Below, piece after piece: positions 1 to 7,186 of a DNA stretch of 10,449 nucleotides. The stretch comes from Akkermansiaceae bacterium (GTDB lineage Bacteria; Verrucomicrobiota; Verrucomicrobiia; Verrucomicrobiales; Akkermansiaceae), in NCBI GenBank assembly GCA_028293225.1, contig JAQGPE010000353.1, forward strand, positions 1 to 10,449, in the 5' to 3' direction. Position 1 is the stretch's first letter, and each line of letters opens with the position of its first letter. Position numbers and translations under genes: made by a program. The notes under the pieces were generated by a model that was given only the letters and a program-made list of their open reading frames with translations, ran no database searches and was not told where the DNA came from.

Positions 1-1037
1 GACAGGGCCGCCTCGCCTGTCAGGAGGGTACGCTCGCGCGCGGCTCCTTGGGAAGGCAGACGGCGCTGGCGAAAGGAGCGCAGCAGGGTGGTGAGGGTGG
101 CGTAGCGGACCGTCGTTTCAGCCGCGGGAGGGGACCAGGCGTAGTTGGGCTTTTTCCAGCGGCGGGCGTCGAGGGGCAGGAGCCAGCGGTCGCCGGCGCG
201 GGAGTGGTCGCGGCACCAGGCGTCGAACTCGGGCCACTGGGCATCGAGGAGAAAGGCGGAATGGCCGATGGCTGCGGCATGGGCGGCGGTGGCGGCCGGG
301 TGGCGGAAGCAGGAGAGCATGCCGCAGGTCAGGCAGTCGCCGGAGGGAGCGGCGCGGGGCTGGGGCTGGATTTCGGCTGCCGGGGTGGCGGTGGGTGAAT
401 CTTCTGCCGCCGGCTTGTCGGTGCGGATGCGGACGACCAGGTCGGAGGCGGTGAGGGCGACCTCGATGCGCCAGGCGGACTTGCCGCGGAAGCGGAGGTC
501 GACGTAGTTCCAGAAGATGGTGGCGTCGAGGTCCTGTTCCGCGGTGGAGCCGGGGAGGATGCGGGAGTGGGCGTGGCGTTCGACGATGGTGAGGCCGGCC
601 TCGAGTGCGGCCTGGTAGAGCAGGCCGCTGAGCTGGCAGAGGCCGCCGCCGATGGCGGGGACGAGGCAGCCTTCGCGGAGTTCGCGGCCGGCGGTGAAGC
701 CGCGTCGCCGGGTGGTGCGGCCGAGCTGGCGCCAGAAGCTGAAGGTCGCTCCGGCGGGCACTTCGACGCCGTGGAAAGCGAGAGCGGCGCGGCGGAGGTT
801 CTCGACCTTGCCGGCGGTCAGCGGGAACTCCGGAGCGGTCATGTCGCGCCAGAGCGGGCCGTGCTTTTCGGCAGCGACGGGGGCGGCACGCAGCTGACGG
901 CCGGGCTGATGGCGCGGCGGAGCCTGGCCGATTTCCCGGACCAAGCGGTTGAACTGGAGGACTTTCGCCTTGCCCTGAAAGAGCAGGGCCTGCCAGCGGC
1001 TGGGCAGATGACGATCGGGATGGAGATCCGGCGACAT
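1..1037 (-). CDS. VanW family protein with extra C-terminal module (3' end beyond window)
   Basis: The frame stays open from an ATG at 1037-1035 to the left edge, giving 345 codons with no stop; the C-terminus is missing. Residues about 70-205 match the VanW domain: an NLRRAA segment, PAGATFSFWRQLG (94-106), then GGGLCQLSGLLYQAAL (130-145), IVERHAHS (151-158), and a DLDATIFWNYVDLRF stretch (169-183). The biochemical role of VanW is unknown; the family was named from vanB-type glycopeptide-resistance clusters but is common outside them. There is no signal peptide; the N-terminus is basic and polar. After a proline/alanine-rich linker (about 209-232) comes a second region with Cys235-x2-Cys238-x4-Cys243, then a Trp/Arg-rich stretch I cannot assign. 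The cysteines could bind a metal or Fe-S cluster (inference). The ATG is preceded by a pyrimidine-rich leader with no Shine-Dalgarno sequence. The neighbour mtnP is transcribed divergently. The VanW call is firm; the tail's function is open. Confidence 0.87.
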   Translation of the reverse strand, partial: MSPDLHPDRHLPSRWQALLFQGKAKVLQFNRLVREIGQAPPRHQPGRQLRAAPVAAEKHGPLWRDMTAPEFPLTAGKVENLRRAALAFHGVEVPAGATFSFWRQLGRTTRRRGFTAGRELREGCLVPAIGGGLCQLSGLLYQAALEAGLTIVERHAHSRILPGSTAEQDLDATIFWNYVDLRFRGKSAWRIEVALTASDLVVRIRTDKPAAEDSPTATPAAEIQPQPRAAPSGDCLTCGMLSCFRHPAATAAHAAAIGHSAFLLDAQWPEFDAWCRDHSRAGDRWLLPLDARRWKKPNYAWSPPAAETTVRYATLTTLLRSFRQRRLPSQGAARERTLLTGEAAL

Positions 1038-1171
1038 GGAGGGAGGAAGGGTCCCACTATAGACGTTTCATTTCATTCCGCTCTTCATTCCTTCCGGTAA
1101 AATCGGAGTAAAGGATGCGGAGCGGCCGGTGGGGCTGGACGCGATGGCCGGGCGCTCCAAGATGCAGTGAC
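1038..1171. promoter_or_regulatory. Divergent promoter region between the VanW gene and mtnP
   Basis: This 134-base gap feeds two divergent genes, so it should hold a promoter for each. On the minus strand TATAGT (1056-1061 reversed) is one base off the sigma70 -10 consensus and lies about 19 bases before the VanW start. On the plus strand TAAAAT (1098-1103) is also one base off. Neither has a convincing -35 hexamer at 16-18 bases. The middle contains AT-richer, repeated TTCATT/CATTCC words (about 1066-1095). Assignment rests on position and -10 resemblance only. Confidence 0.3.
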
Positions 1172-2032
1172 ATGACAGTGGCGATCGGGATCATCGGCGG
1201 CAGCGGGCTCTATGCGATCGACGGCTTTGAGAAGTCGGAGGAGCGGGTGATCGAAACGCCGTATGGAATGCCTTCGGATGCGCTGGTGGGCGGGACTCTG
1301 GCGGGGCGCGAGGTGTGGTTCCTGCCGCGGCATGGACGGGGGCACCGGCTGCTGCCGACGGAGATCAATCACCGGGCGAATCTATGGGCGCTGCGCAGTG
1401 TGGGGGTGCGCTACCTGATCTGCGTCACGGCGGTGGGTAGCCTGAAGGAGGAATACCGGCCGCGGGATATTCTACTGCCCGACCAGTACTTTGACCGGAT
1501 GAGCCGGCGGGAGCAGCACACGTTTTTCGGCGGCGGGATCGTGGCGCATGTGGCGTTTGCGGATCCCGTTAGTGGCGGGCTGCGGGAGATCCTGCGGGCA
1601 GCCGCGGAGGGGGAAGGCGCGCGGGTTCATGATCGCGGGACCTATGTGAACATGGACGGGCCGGCGTTTTCGACGCGGGCGGAGAGCGAGGCGAACCGCC
1701 AGCTGGGCTTCGACGTGGTGGGGATGACCAATTTGCCGGAGGCGAAGCTGGCGCGGGAGGCTGAGATCGCACTGGCGACGCTGGCGATGATCACGGACTA
1801 CGATTGCTGGAAGACGGACGAGGAGCCGGTGACGGCGGACGCGGTGGTGGCGCATTTGCATGCGAACGTGGCGCTGGCGCAGGCGGTGATCGCAAGGGCG
1901 ATTCCGGGGATCCCGCTGGAGGCGGAGTGGCCTGAGCACCGGTCGCTGGATGCGGCGATCATGACCCCGCGGGCGCTGTGGCCGGCGGAGACGGTGGGGA
2001 AGCTCTGGCCGCTGCTGGAGCGTTTCCAGTGA
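1172..2032 (+). CDS. mtnP: S-methyl-5'-thioadenosine phosphorylase
   Basis: This enzyme splits 5'-methylthioadenosine with phosphate into adenine and 5-methylthioribose-1-phosphate, the entry to methionine salvage; it is cytoplasmic. The 286 residues match the family's usual size (human MTAP 283). Visible motifs: GGSGLY (9-14) and RHGRGH (53-58) of the phosphate site, TAVGSL (86-91), NMDGPAFSTRAE (160-171), GMTNLPEAKLAREAEI (184-199) with the substrate-contact Asn-Met/Thr region, and TDYDCW (208-213), whose aspartates select 6-aminopurines, favouring MTA over inosine or guanosine. The start at 1172 places the first beta strand (VAIGIIGGSG) at the N-terminus as in homologues. An in-frame ATG at 1115, preceded by GGAG at 1105-1108, would add 19 Arg/Trp-rich residues that are not family-like. 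No other methionine-salvage gene is in the window. A purine nucleoside phosphorylase is less likely given the DYDCW motif. Confidence 0.94.
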   Translation: MTVAIGIIGGSGLYAIDGFEKSEERVIETPYGMPSDALVGGTLAGREVWFLPRHGRGHRLLPTEINHRANLWALRSVGVRYLICVTAVGSLKEEYRPRDILLPDQYFDRMSRREQHTFFGGGIVAHVAFADPVSGGLREILRAAAEGEGARVHDRGTYVNMDGPAFSTRAESEANRQLGFDVVGMTNLPEAKLAREAEIALATLAMITDYDCWKTDEEPVTADAVVAHLHANVALAQAVIARAIPGIPLEAEWPEHRSLDAAIMTPRALWPAETVGKLWPLLERFQ

Positions 2033-2043
2033 CAGGATTTTTT
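2015..2043 (+). terminator. Weak possible terminator at the end of mtnP
   Basis: A 5-base-pair stem (CTGGA 2015-2019 with TCCAG 2025-2029, loop GCGTT) lies across the last codons of mtnP. Six T residues follow at 2038-2043. The stem is short and eight bases separate it from the T run, so at best it is a weak or partial terminator before the next gene on the same strand. Confidence 0.22.
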
Positions 2044-2112
2044 CCGCGCTTGGATGCCAATGACGCGAATCGGTTTCTGGCGAGGCTGGGCGGCCGTGTT
2101 TAGAAGTGTGGG

Positions 2113-2649
2113 ATGATCACCGCACACGTTTTCATCGCGATCAGTCTGGATGGCTTCATCGCCCGGGCCGATGGCGACATCGGCTGGCTTTTGGAGCGGG
2201 ATGATCCGGCGGAGGATCATGGCTACGCGGCCTTCATCGCCGACAAAGACATGATTGTGATGGGCAGGGGGAGCTATGAGAAGGTGTTGACCTTCGACCC
2301 ATGGCCCTATGACCTGCCCGTGCTGGTGCTGTCTGAACAACTGGCCGATGCGCCGGTGCCTGAGGCGCTGAAGGGGAAAGTCCGGTTCTCAAACCACACA
2401 CCCAAGAATGTGATAGAGAAACTGGCCGAGGAGAACGTGCGGCAGATCTATGTCGATGGCGGGCTGCTGGTGCAGTCATTCCTCCGTGAGGGGTTGATCA
2501 GCGACATGGTGATCACCACGGTTCCCGTGTTGATCGGATCGGGAAAGCCGCTGTTTGGAGCGTTGGCACAGGACATCGATTTGAGACTGGTATCCAGCCG
2601 CAGCTTTCCTTCCGGCCTGGTGCAGTCCACCTATCGAGTGGCACCATGA
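2113..2649 (+). CDS. Dihydrofolate reductase family protein (RibD C-terminal domain)
   Basis: The protein has 178 residues and is a single RibD-C/DHFR-fold domain of the stand-alone YyaP/YwjB type. The N-terminal strand runs into SLDGFIA (11-17), the pattern that in this fold lines the NADPH and substrate cleft. MGRGSYE (50-56) matches the nucleotide-binding turn. YVDGGLLVQSFL (113-124) is the conserved Gly-Gly dinucleotide-binding turn and helix. PVLIGSGKPLF (138-148) is the typical late motif. No deaminase domain is present, so it is not the bifunctional riboflavin enzyme RibD. The likely role is an NAD(P)H-dependent reductase of unknown substrate in the cytoplasm. It starts 80 bases after mtnP on the same strand; joint transcription is possible but not shown. 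The ATG at 2113 follows GTGTGGG, a poor Shine-Dalgarno match. Its GC content looks somewhat lower than mtnP's. Confidence 0.88.
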   Translation: MITAHVFIAISLDGFIARADGDIGWLLERDDPAEDHGYAAFIADKDMIVMGRGSYEKVLTFDPWPYDLPVLVLSEQLADAPVPEALKGKVRFSNHTPKNVIEKLAEENVRQIYVDGGLLVQSFLREGLISDMVITTVPVLIGSGKPLFGALAQDIDLRLVSSRSFPSGLVQSTYRVAP

Positions 2650-2997
2650 CCCCGCTTCATCGCGTCTCCGGGATCGCGTCCCCGCGAAAGCGGAATGGTG
2701 AAGGGGGGTGAAATCGGACATATTGATCCCGTTGGCGTGAGGCACCCCCGGCCGGACGCGAACTTTCCACATCCCCCCGAAAACAGGTGGTTCCTCCCCC
2801 GGAGAACCGAGAGCCGGCACCGGAATTCCCCCCTCCCCATTTCCTGTGCCGGCTTCCGTTTTGGAGTAGGGTCACTACGATAAGTGGCGTAGTTGAGCCA
2901 CGCAGCGGAAGTGCGGCCTGCGGCCGTAGGCATTCAGAGCAGCCATGAGACGTGTCGGCCACTCGGCAAGCATGAGTTAGAGCCAACCCCTGTTGCT
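2650..2997. other. Gene-free convergent gap rich in short inverted repeats
   Basis: No credible gene is seen here; open frames are short and unlike proteins. The gap separates the plus-strand reductase from the converging histidine kinase. It contains a direct repeat ATCGCGTC (2659-2666, 2673-2680) inside an inverted pair CCGCTT (2652-2657)/AAGCGG (2688-2693). A small hairpin CCGC-GAAA-GCGG lies at 2682-2693 with a GNRA loop. A long stem occurs at 2813-2853. GTGGC (2884-2888)/GCCAC (2897-2901) and CGGCC (2914-2918)/GGCCG (2922-2926) form further dyads. A last dyad at 2978-3000 overlaps the kinase stop codon. The likely role is transcription termination from both sides; a repeat element or small RNA cannot be excluded. 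Confidence 0.45.
2813..2853. terminator. Candidate terminator-like stem-loop between converging genes
   Basis: GCCGGCAC followed by GGAA pairs with TTCC followed by GTGCCGGC: 12 of 13 stem positions match, with one mismatch and a C-rich loop of about 15 bases. It is the strongest dyad in the gap. On the plus strand a modest TTCCGTTTT follows; on the minus strand no T run follows. It may act as an intrinsic terminator for the plus-strand reductase gene or simply as a transcript end stabiliser. Confidence 0.3.
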
Positions 2998-3000
2998 CTA
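2978..3000 (-). other. Inverted repeat overlapping the histidine kinase stop codon
   Basis: TAGAGC and GCTCTA (2978-2983 and 2995-3000) form a perfect 6-pair stem, extended by AAC/GTT beyond one bulged base, with a loop of about four bases. In the kinase mRNA the first stem strand begins with the TAG stop codon itself. There is no T run after it, so it is more likely a 3'-end stabilising hairpin than a classical terminator. Confidence 0.3.
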
Positions 3001-4692
3001 CGTCAGCGGCAGGCGCAGCGTGAAGATGGCGCCCATTTTACCCTGGCGCTGTTCGTAGTGGAGGTCGCCGCCGAGGCCGCGGGCGAGGCGGCGCGAGAGG
3101 GCCAGGCCGAGGCCGACGCCGGGGCGGGATTCGGCGGCGTCGCGGGCCGATTTGTGGAAGGGCTGGAAGATCCGGTCGCGCTTGGCGGGCGAGATGCCGG
3201 GACCGTTGTCCTCGACGTAGATGCCGAGGCTGGCGGCCTTGCCAACGACACGGATGGTCACCTCTGGAGGCTGGCCGGCGGAGGCGTATTTGGCGGCGTT
3301 GTCGACGAGGTTGAAGAGGATGTGCTCGACGGCGGCGGCATCGACTTTCACCGGGGCGTCGCCGGAGGGGCTCTGGAGATTCATGCGCAGCTCCATGCCG
3401 GCAATGGTGAGGCGGGCTTCGAAGCGTTCGCGGAGCGGCTCCAGAATTTCGCGGATGCTGGCTTCGCGGACGGCGCTGCGGGCGCTGCCGCGTTCGATGC
3501 GGGAGAAGGCGAGGACGTTCTCCACCAGGTGGGCGAGCCGGTCGGATTCGCGGGAGAGGATGCGCAGGTAGTCGCTGCGTTTTTCTTCTTTCACCGCGCC
3601 GGTTTCCAGCATCTCCGAGTAGAGGCGGAAGGTGGTGAGCGGGGTGCGGAGCTCGTGGGTGACGGCCGAAACGAAGGAGGCGCGGCGCTCGCTGAGGCGC
3701 ATGACGCCGCGAACCAACAGAGAGGCGGTGGCGATGGCGGACAGCGCCGCGACCCAGCCGACCAGCAGGGGGATGGTGACGGTCTTCGGCAGCGGGACGA
3801 TGACGTTGGGAATCGCGGGAGGCTCCAGTTGCCAGAAGGGGAAGCTGGCGAGGGTGATGCCCTCCACGATGGTTTTGGCCGGGGTGGGCAGCAGGTGGCC
3901 GGCGGGGAGGAGGTCGGAGACTTCCTCCAGCAGTTTAGCCTGGAGGACCGAGGCATCGATCCAGGAGCCCTGGATGGTGCGGATGATCTGGCCGTCCGGC
4001 ATGCGCCACTGGAGGTGGCGGAGCAGGAACAACTGGCCATCGATCATGGCGGGGCGAGGCAGGCCGGATTGAAGAAGCTGCCAGGCGGTGGAGGGGGTGG
4101 TGCCCCAGTTCTTGGCGACGTTTTCGACCTGTTGGCTTTGGCCGAGGGCGCGGTTCACCACGCGACCGCGGCCGGCGAGTTCCTTGGAGTTGGCGTTTTG
4201 CTGGTAGGCGGCGCTGTCGCGTTTGCTTTCCTCCGCTGGCACGGGCGGCTCTTCCGAGGGAGCGCGGCTGCCCCAGGCGGCGGGGATGGGAGGCATCGAT
4301 TCGCCGATGCGGGCGAAGAGCGTGCAATCCCGGTTCTCGATTTTCAGGGCGCGCTCCAGGCTGAAGACGCGGGAGGTATCGCCGGAGACCACGGCGCCGT
4401 CCTCGCGGGCTTCGAAGCGGAGCAGGACTTCCTGGCGGGGATCGTCCAGTTGGCCCGAGGGCGCGGAGAGCACCGGGCGCTGTGATTCATCGGTGATCCA
4501 TGCCGTCGCAAAGCCGTCCATGCGCCAGAGGGCCAGGCGCATTTTCTCCAGCAGGTCGGCGCGGGACTCGGCGTAGGCGCGGCTTCGTTCAGAGCGGAGG
4601 ACGCTGCGGGTGAGGCCGGTCATGGTGCCGAGCACCATCAGTGCGCAGACACCCAGGGTCGCCCAGACCATCCAGCCGCGCAGGTGCCTCAT
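2998..4692 (-). CDS. Two-component sensor histidine kinase
   Basis: This 564-residue inner-membrane kinase should sense a signal outside the cytoplasm, autophosphorylate on histidine, and pass phosphate to the regulator encoded just upstream. One transmembrane helix spans about 7-27 and a second about 306-328. Between them is an extracytoplasmic sensor region of about 275 residues that I cannot assign, with a Pro/Glu/Gln-rich middle (about 141-190). No HAMP domain follows the second helix: only some 12 residues precede the HisKA motif SAVTHELRTP with His346. The HATPase_c domain shows the N-box NLVDNAAKYA (461-470), G1 box DNGPGI (495-500), F box IFQPFHKS (508-515), and G2 box GVGLGLAL (525-532). 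Its ATG overlaps the regulator's TGA stop by four bases (ATGA at 4689-4692), implying translational coupling. All catalytic motifs look intact. The signal is unknown. Confidence 0.96.
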   Translation of the reverse strand: MRHLRGWMVWATLGVCALMVLGTMTGLTRSVLRSERSRAYAESRADLLEKMRLALWRMDGFATAWITDESQRPVLSAPSGQLDDPRQEVLLRFEAREDGAVVSGDTSRVFSLERALKIENRDCTLFARIGESMPPIPAAWGSRAPSEEPPVPAEESKRDSAAYQQNANSKELAGRGRVVNRALGQSQQVENVAKNWGTTPSTAWQLLQSGLPRPAMIDGQLFLLRHLQWRMPDGQIIRTIQGSWIDASVLQAKLLEEVSDLLPAGHLLPTPAKTIVEGITLASFPFWQLEPPAIPNVIVPLPKTVTIPLLVGWVAALSAIATASLLVRGVMRLSERRASFVSAVTHELRTPLTTFRLYSEMLETGAVKEEKRSDYLRILSRESDRLAHLVENVLAFSRIERGSARSAVREASIREILEPLRERFEARLTIAGMELRMNLQSPSGDAPVKVDAAAVEHILFNLVDNAAKYASAGQPPEVTIRVVGKAASLGIYVEDNGPGISPAKRDRIFQPFHKSARDAAESRPGVGLGLALSRRLARGLGGDLHYEQRQGKMGAIFTLRLPLT

Positions 4693-5387
4693 ACAGCATG
4701 CCCGGAATGGAAGCGGTAGCCCTTGCCGCGCACGGTCACGAGCATGCGCTGGTCCTTGTCACCCAGCTTGCTTCGCAGGTGCATGACGTGCATGTCGATG
4801 GTACGGGTCTCGGTGCGGTTGGGGTCCAGGCCCCAGAGGTGGCGGAGAATTTCCTCCCGGGTGACCAAGCGGCCGTCGGAGTCGACCAGGTAGCGGAGCA
4901 GTTCGGATTCGCGCTCGGAGAGTTCTTCGCTGCGGCCGTCGTGAAAGGCGATGCGGCGGGAGCCGAAATTAGCGGTGCCGCCCGGGACGGCGCGCTCGTC
5001 GGAGGGAGCCACGCGCTCGCAGGAGCGGCGCAGGACGGCCTCCACCCGGGCAAGCAGTTCTTTCATGCTGAAAGGCTTCACCACGTAGTCGTCGGCGCCG
5101 CCGGCGAGTCCGCGGATGCGGTCCTCCTCCTCACCACGGGCGGAGAGGATGATGACGGCCTGGCCGGGGCGCTTTTTGCGGAGCACCTCCAGGATCTCAA
5201 AGCCGGACAGGCCGGGCAGGACGAGGTCGAGGAGAATAAGCCGGTAGTTGGCTTTCAGCGCGAGGTCGAGACCGGAGGGGCCATCGGATGCTTCGAGCGT
5301 GCCGTAGCCGGCGAAGTCGAGGACATCCACGACGCCCCGGCGGATGGACGGATCGTCCTCGATGACCAGGATTACAGGTTCAGCCAT
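4689..5387 (-). CDS. OmpR/PhoB-family response regulator
   Basis: This cytoplasmic transcription factor has 232 residues, the normal size for the family. The receiver domain covers about 4-118: acidic pair Asp11-Asp12, phosphoacceptor Asp54 in LLDLVLPG, Ser82 in ILSAR, and Lys104 in VVKPF. The winged-helix DNA-binding domain covers about 133-229, with SERESELLRYLV, then VTREEILRHLWG and the recognition region RTIDMHVMHLRSKLG, ending in VTVRGKGYRF. The start at 5387 is chosen because MAEPVILVIEDD begins at the first receiver strand; an upstream in-frame ATG at 5429 would add 14 atypical residues. The leader lacks a Shine-Dalgarno match. It is the first gene of an operon with the histidine kinase. 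Target genes cannot be read from the sequence, though self-regulation through the dyads upstream is possible. Confidence 0.96.
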   Translation of the reverse strand: MAEPVILVIEDDPSIRRGVVDVLDFAGYGTLEASDGPSGLDLALKANYRLILLDLVLPGLSGFEILEVLRKKRPGQAVIILSARGEEEDRIRGLAGGADDYVVKPFSMKELLARVEAVLRRSCERVAPSDERAVPGGTANFGSRRIAFHDGRSEELSERESELLRYLVDSDGRLVTREEILRHLWGLDPNRTETRTIDMHVMHLRSKLGDKDQRMLVTVRGKGYRFHSGHAV

Positions 5388-5749
5388 GATTCTGACGGGA
5401 AGATAAGACGGCCACGGGGGCCATAACAAGCCATCCGTGTCGGGATGGTGAATGAGGATGATCCCCGGAGCATCGCGGCGGGGCAGGAACTGGGAATGTT
5501 TCGAAGGGGGAGAGATGAAGCTCCAACGTCATGTCCCTCCCGGCGAATCCCGTGGTTCCGTGCCCTGCGATGATACTCCGGGGAGCCGTCATGGTTCCAC
5601 GGTGTCACCGGGATGGGCAGGAAAGGAAGCGGGCGGATTCGTCCGGAGGAAAGCTGGTGCGTTGGGAGAAGAGCAGGCGACCAGATTCATTGCGACGCCA
5701 TCATTCACAGATGGGGCCGGGTTGTCCGTAAAGGCTCGGTAAATTCAGC
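5388..5749. other. Intergenic region upstream of the response regulator
   Basis: This 362-base gap lies between the start of the regulator and the end of the GHL10 gene. It should contain the promoter of the two-component operon, but no clear -35/-10 pair was found. Close to the regulator start are two dyads (see separate entry). On the plus strand an ATG at 5515 preceded by AAGGGGGAGAG opens a 75-codon frame to a TAA at 5740-5742; the product is hydrophilic and matches no family I know. It is not called as a gene. No clear terminator for the GHL10 gene was seen. Confidence 0.4.
5410..5448. promoter_or_regulatory. Paired inverted repeats upstream of the response regulator
   Basis: GGCC-ACGGG-GGCC (5410-5422) and CCATCC-GTGTCG-GGATGG (5431-5448) are two perfect dyads lying 23-61 bases before the regulator's start. 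They could be an operator or leader hairpins. OmpR-type regulators usually bind direct rather than inverted repeats, which weakens an autoregulation reading, and short GC-rich dyads arise easily by chance here. Confidence 0.2.
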
Positions 5750-7186
5750 TCAGCGGGCCAGCACCACGGGCGTGCTGAGGTTGCCGAAGCGGTCGACAGA
5801 GGAGATCGAAAGGGCGTCCGGCGTGCCATTCAGGTCGGCGGTGCGGGCCCCGGAGGAGATGACCTTCATCATGACCCACTGCTTGCCGAAGCGGCCCTGA
5901 ATGGCGTAGCGGGAGGTGGAGGGGTCCTCGGTCTGGAGGGAAAGGTGGACGCCTGAGCCGCTGGAGGAGGCGCTGACCAGCGGGCGGTTCGGGGTGCGCT
6001 GGCTGAGCCAGGTCATCGGCGGGACCAGGGCGGGCTGGGCATAGGCGCCTTTGGCCAGCAGGTTCGAAATGCCGCCGCGGTTCTGGAGCAGGGCCTTGAC
6101 GCTCCAGTGGATCTGGCCGGCCCAGTTGCGGCCGATTTTCCGCGAGTATTCGACTTGCTTGGTGATTTCCGAGGCCGGGCGGCCGGGGTCTTCCGAGCCG
6201 CCGATGCGGGAGGTGGCGATGCCGGGCCAGACGGGGCGGCTGCCCTGCTGGCGCCACCAGTTGAGCAGGGTGGAGAAGCTCTGCTTGGCGGGCTGGTCGC
6301 GCCAGTAGAGCTGGGGGGCGAGGTAGTCGACCCAGCCCTGGGAGAGCCATTTGCGGGCGTCGCAGCCGGTCTGCTCGTAGCAGTCGATGCCAGCTTCGAT
6401 CCCGGCGGGGACGCCGGGACGCCAGATGCCGAAGGGGGAGATGCCGACGCGGACCCAGGGCTTGGCGCGCTTCACGTCGCTGTAGAGTTTTTCGACGAAG
6501 TCATCGACGATCTTGCGGCGGGTGGCGGGATCACGGCCGTCGGGGAAGACCAGACCCTTGTCGGGGTAGGGATAGAAGTAGTCGTCGAGGTGGACGCCAT
6601 CGACATCGTAGCGCTGGACCACGTCGAGGATGGCGGCGAAGGCGCGGCCGCGGGTTTCCTGAGCGGCGGGGTCGCACCAGACCAGGGAGCCGTAGCGCTT
6701 GGTGATGTGCGGGGAAACCTGGGTGACGTGGTTGGCGGAGGCGGGCTGGTTGGCGTTGGAAAGGGCGCGGAAAGGATTGAACCAGGCGTGGACCTCGATG
6801 CCGCGGGCGTGGGCCTGTTGGACCGCGTAGGAAAGCGGATCGTAGCCGGGGGACTGGCCCATGGTGCCGGTGAGCCAGGGGCTCCAAGGCTCGTAGCGGG
6901 AGTTGTAGACCGCGTCGCTGTGGGGACGCACCTGGAGAATCAGGGCGTTCATATTCAGCGACGACATGCGGTCGAGGATGGCGCGCATTTCCGCCTGCTG
7001 CTGGCCGGCGCTGAGGCCGGGCTTGCTGGGCCAGTCGATGTTGTAGACCACGGCGGCCCAGGCGCCGCGGAACTCGCGGGCAGGGGTCGGCGGTCGTTCG
7101 CCGGAAGGGCGGTAGTCCTGGGCGGAGGCGACGAGGGCCAGCGATGTCAGAGACAGCGACAGCAGGGCGAGGAACCGGGAAACCAT
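5750..7186 (-). CDS. Secreted GHL10 (DUF187/YngK/DigH-type) glycosyl hydrolase-like protein
   Basis: The protein has 478 residues. A signal peptide covers about 1-22: Arg4, a Leu-rich core, and cleavage after VASA. Residues about 38-380 form a GHL10-type TIM barrel. EFRGAWAAVVYNIDWPSKPG (38-57) is the family's N-terminal signature. NALILQVRPHSDAVY (80-94), GIEVHAWFNPFR (129-140), VDGVHLDDYFYPYP (195-208) with the acidic pair Asp201-Asp202, RVGISPFGIWRPG (246-258), and DYLAPQLYW (287-295) follow in the expected order. The tail (about 385-478) resembles a Fn3-like beta domain. In E. coli the relative YddW/DigH cleaves denuded peptidoglycan glycans at the division site, so action on the cell wall or another polysaccharide is likely here (inference). 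The ATG at 7186 gives the signal peptide directly. It is transcribed toward the two-component operon on the same strand. Confidence 0.92.
   Translation of the reverse strand: MVSRFLALLSLSLTSLALVASAQDYRPSGERPPTPAREFRGAWAAVVYNIDWPSKPGLSAGQQQAEMRAILDRMSSLNMNALILQVRPHSDAVYNSRYEPWSPWLTGTMGQSPGYDPLSYAVQQAHARGIEVHAWFNPFRALSNANQPASANHVTQVSPHITKRYGSLVWCDPAAQETRGRAFAAILDVVQRYDVDGVHLDDYFYPYPDKGLVFPDGRDPATRRKIVDDFVEKLYSDVKRAKPWVRVGISPFGIWRPGVPAGIEAGIDCYEQTGCDARKWLSQGWVDYLAPQLYWRDQPAKQSFSTLLNWWRQQGSRPVWPGIATSRIGGSEDPGRPASEITKQVEYSRKIGRNWAGQIHWSVKALLQNRGGISNLLAKGAYAQPALVPPMTWLSQRTPNRPLVSASSSGSGVHLSLQTEDPSTSRYAIQGRFGKQWVMMKVISSGARTADLNGTPDALSISSVDRFGNLSTPVVLAR

Noticed and set aside
567..1100. 177-codon plus-strand frame opposite the VanW gene
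   Set aside because: It is the antisense of the VanW signature region, and Ala/Glu/Gly-rich without motifs.
1798..2340. Minus-strand frame across the mtnP-reductase junction
   Set aside because: It overlaps two well-supported genes on the opposite strand and has no family resemblance.
2893..4485. Long 530-codon plus-strand frame opposite the histidine kinase
   Set aside because: Its product is Gly/Ala/Glu-rich with no motif and it is fully antisense to a gene with all kinase motifs; long antisense frames are expected at this GC content.
1..5387. A vancomycin-resistance (van) cluster, from VanW plus an OmpR-type two-component system
   Set aside because: No vanH, ligase, vanX or vanY gene is present, mtnP and a reductase lie between, and VanW proteins are widespread outside resistance clusters.
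5388..5450. A sigma70 promoter TTGTTA-17-TTATCT for the response regulator
   Set aside because: The spacing fits but the -10 hexamer matches only two of six consensus positions.
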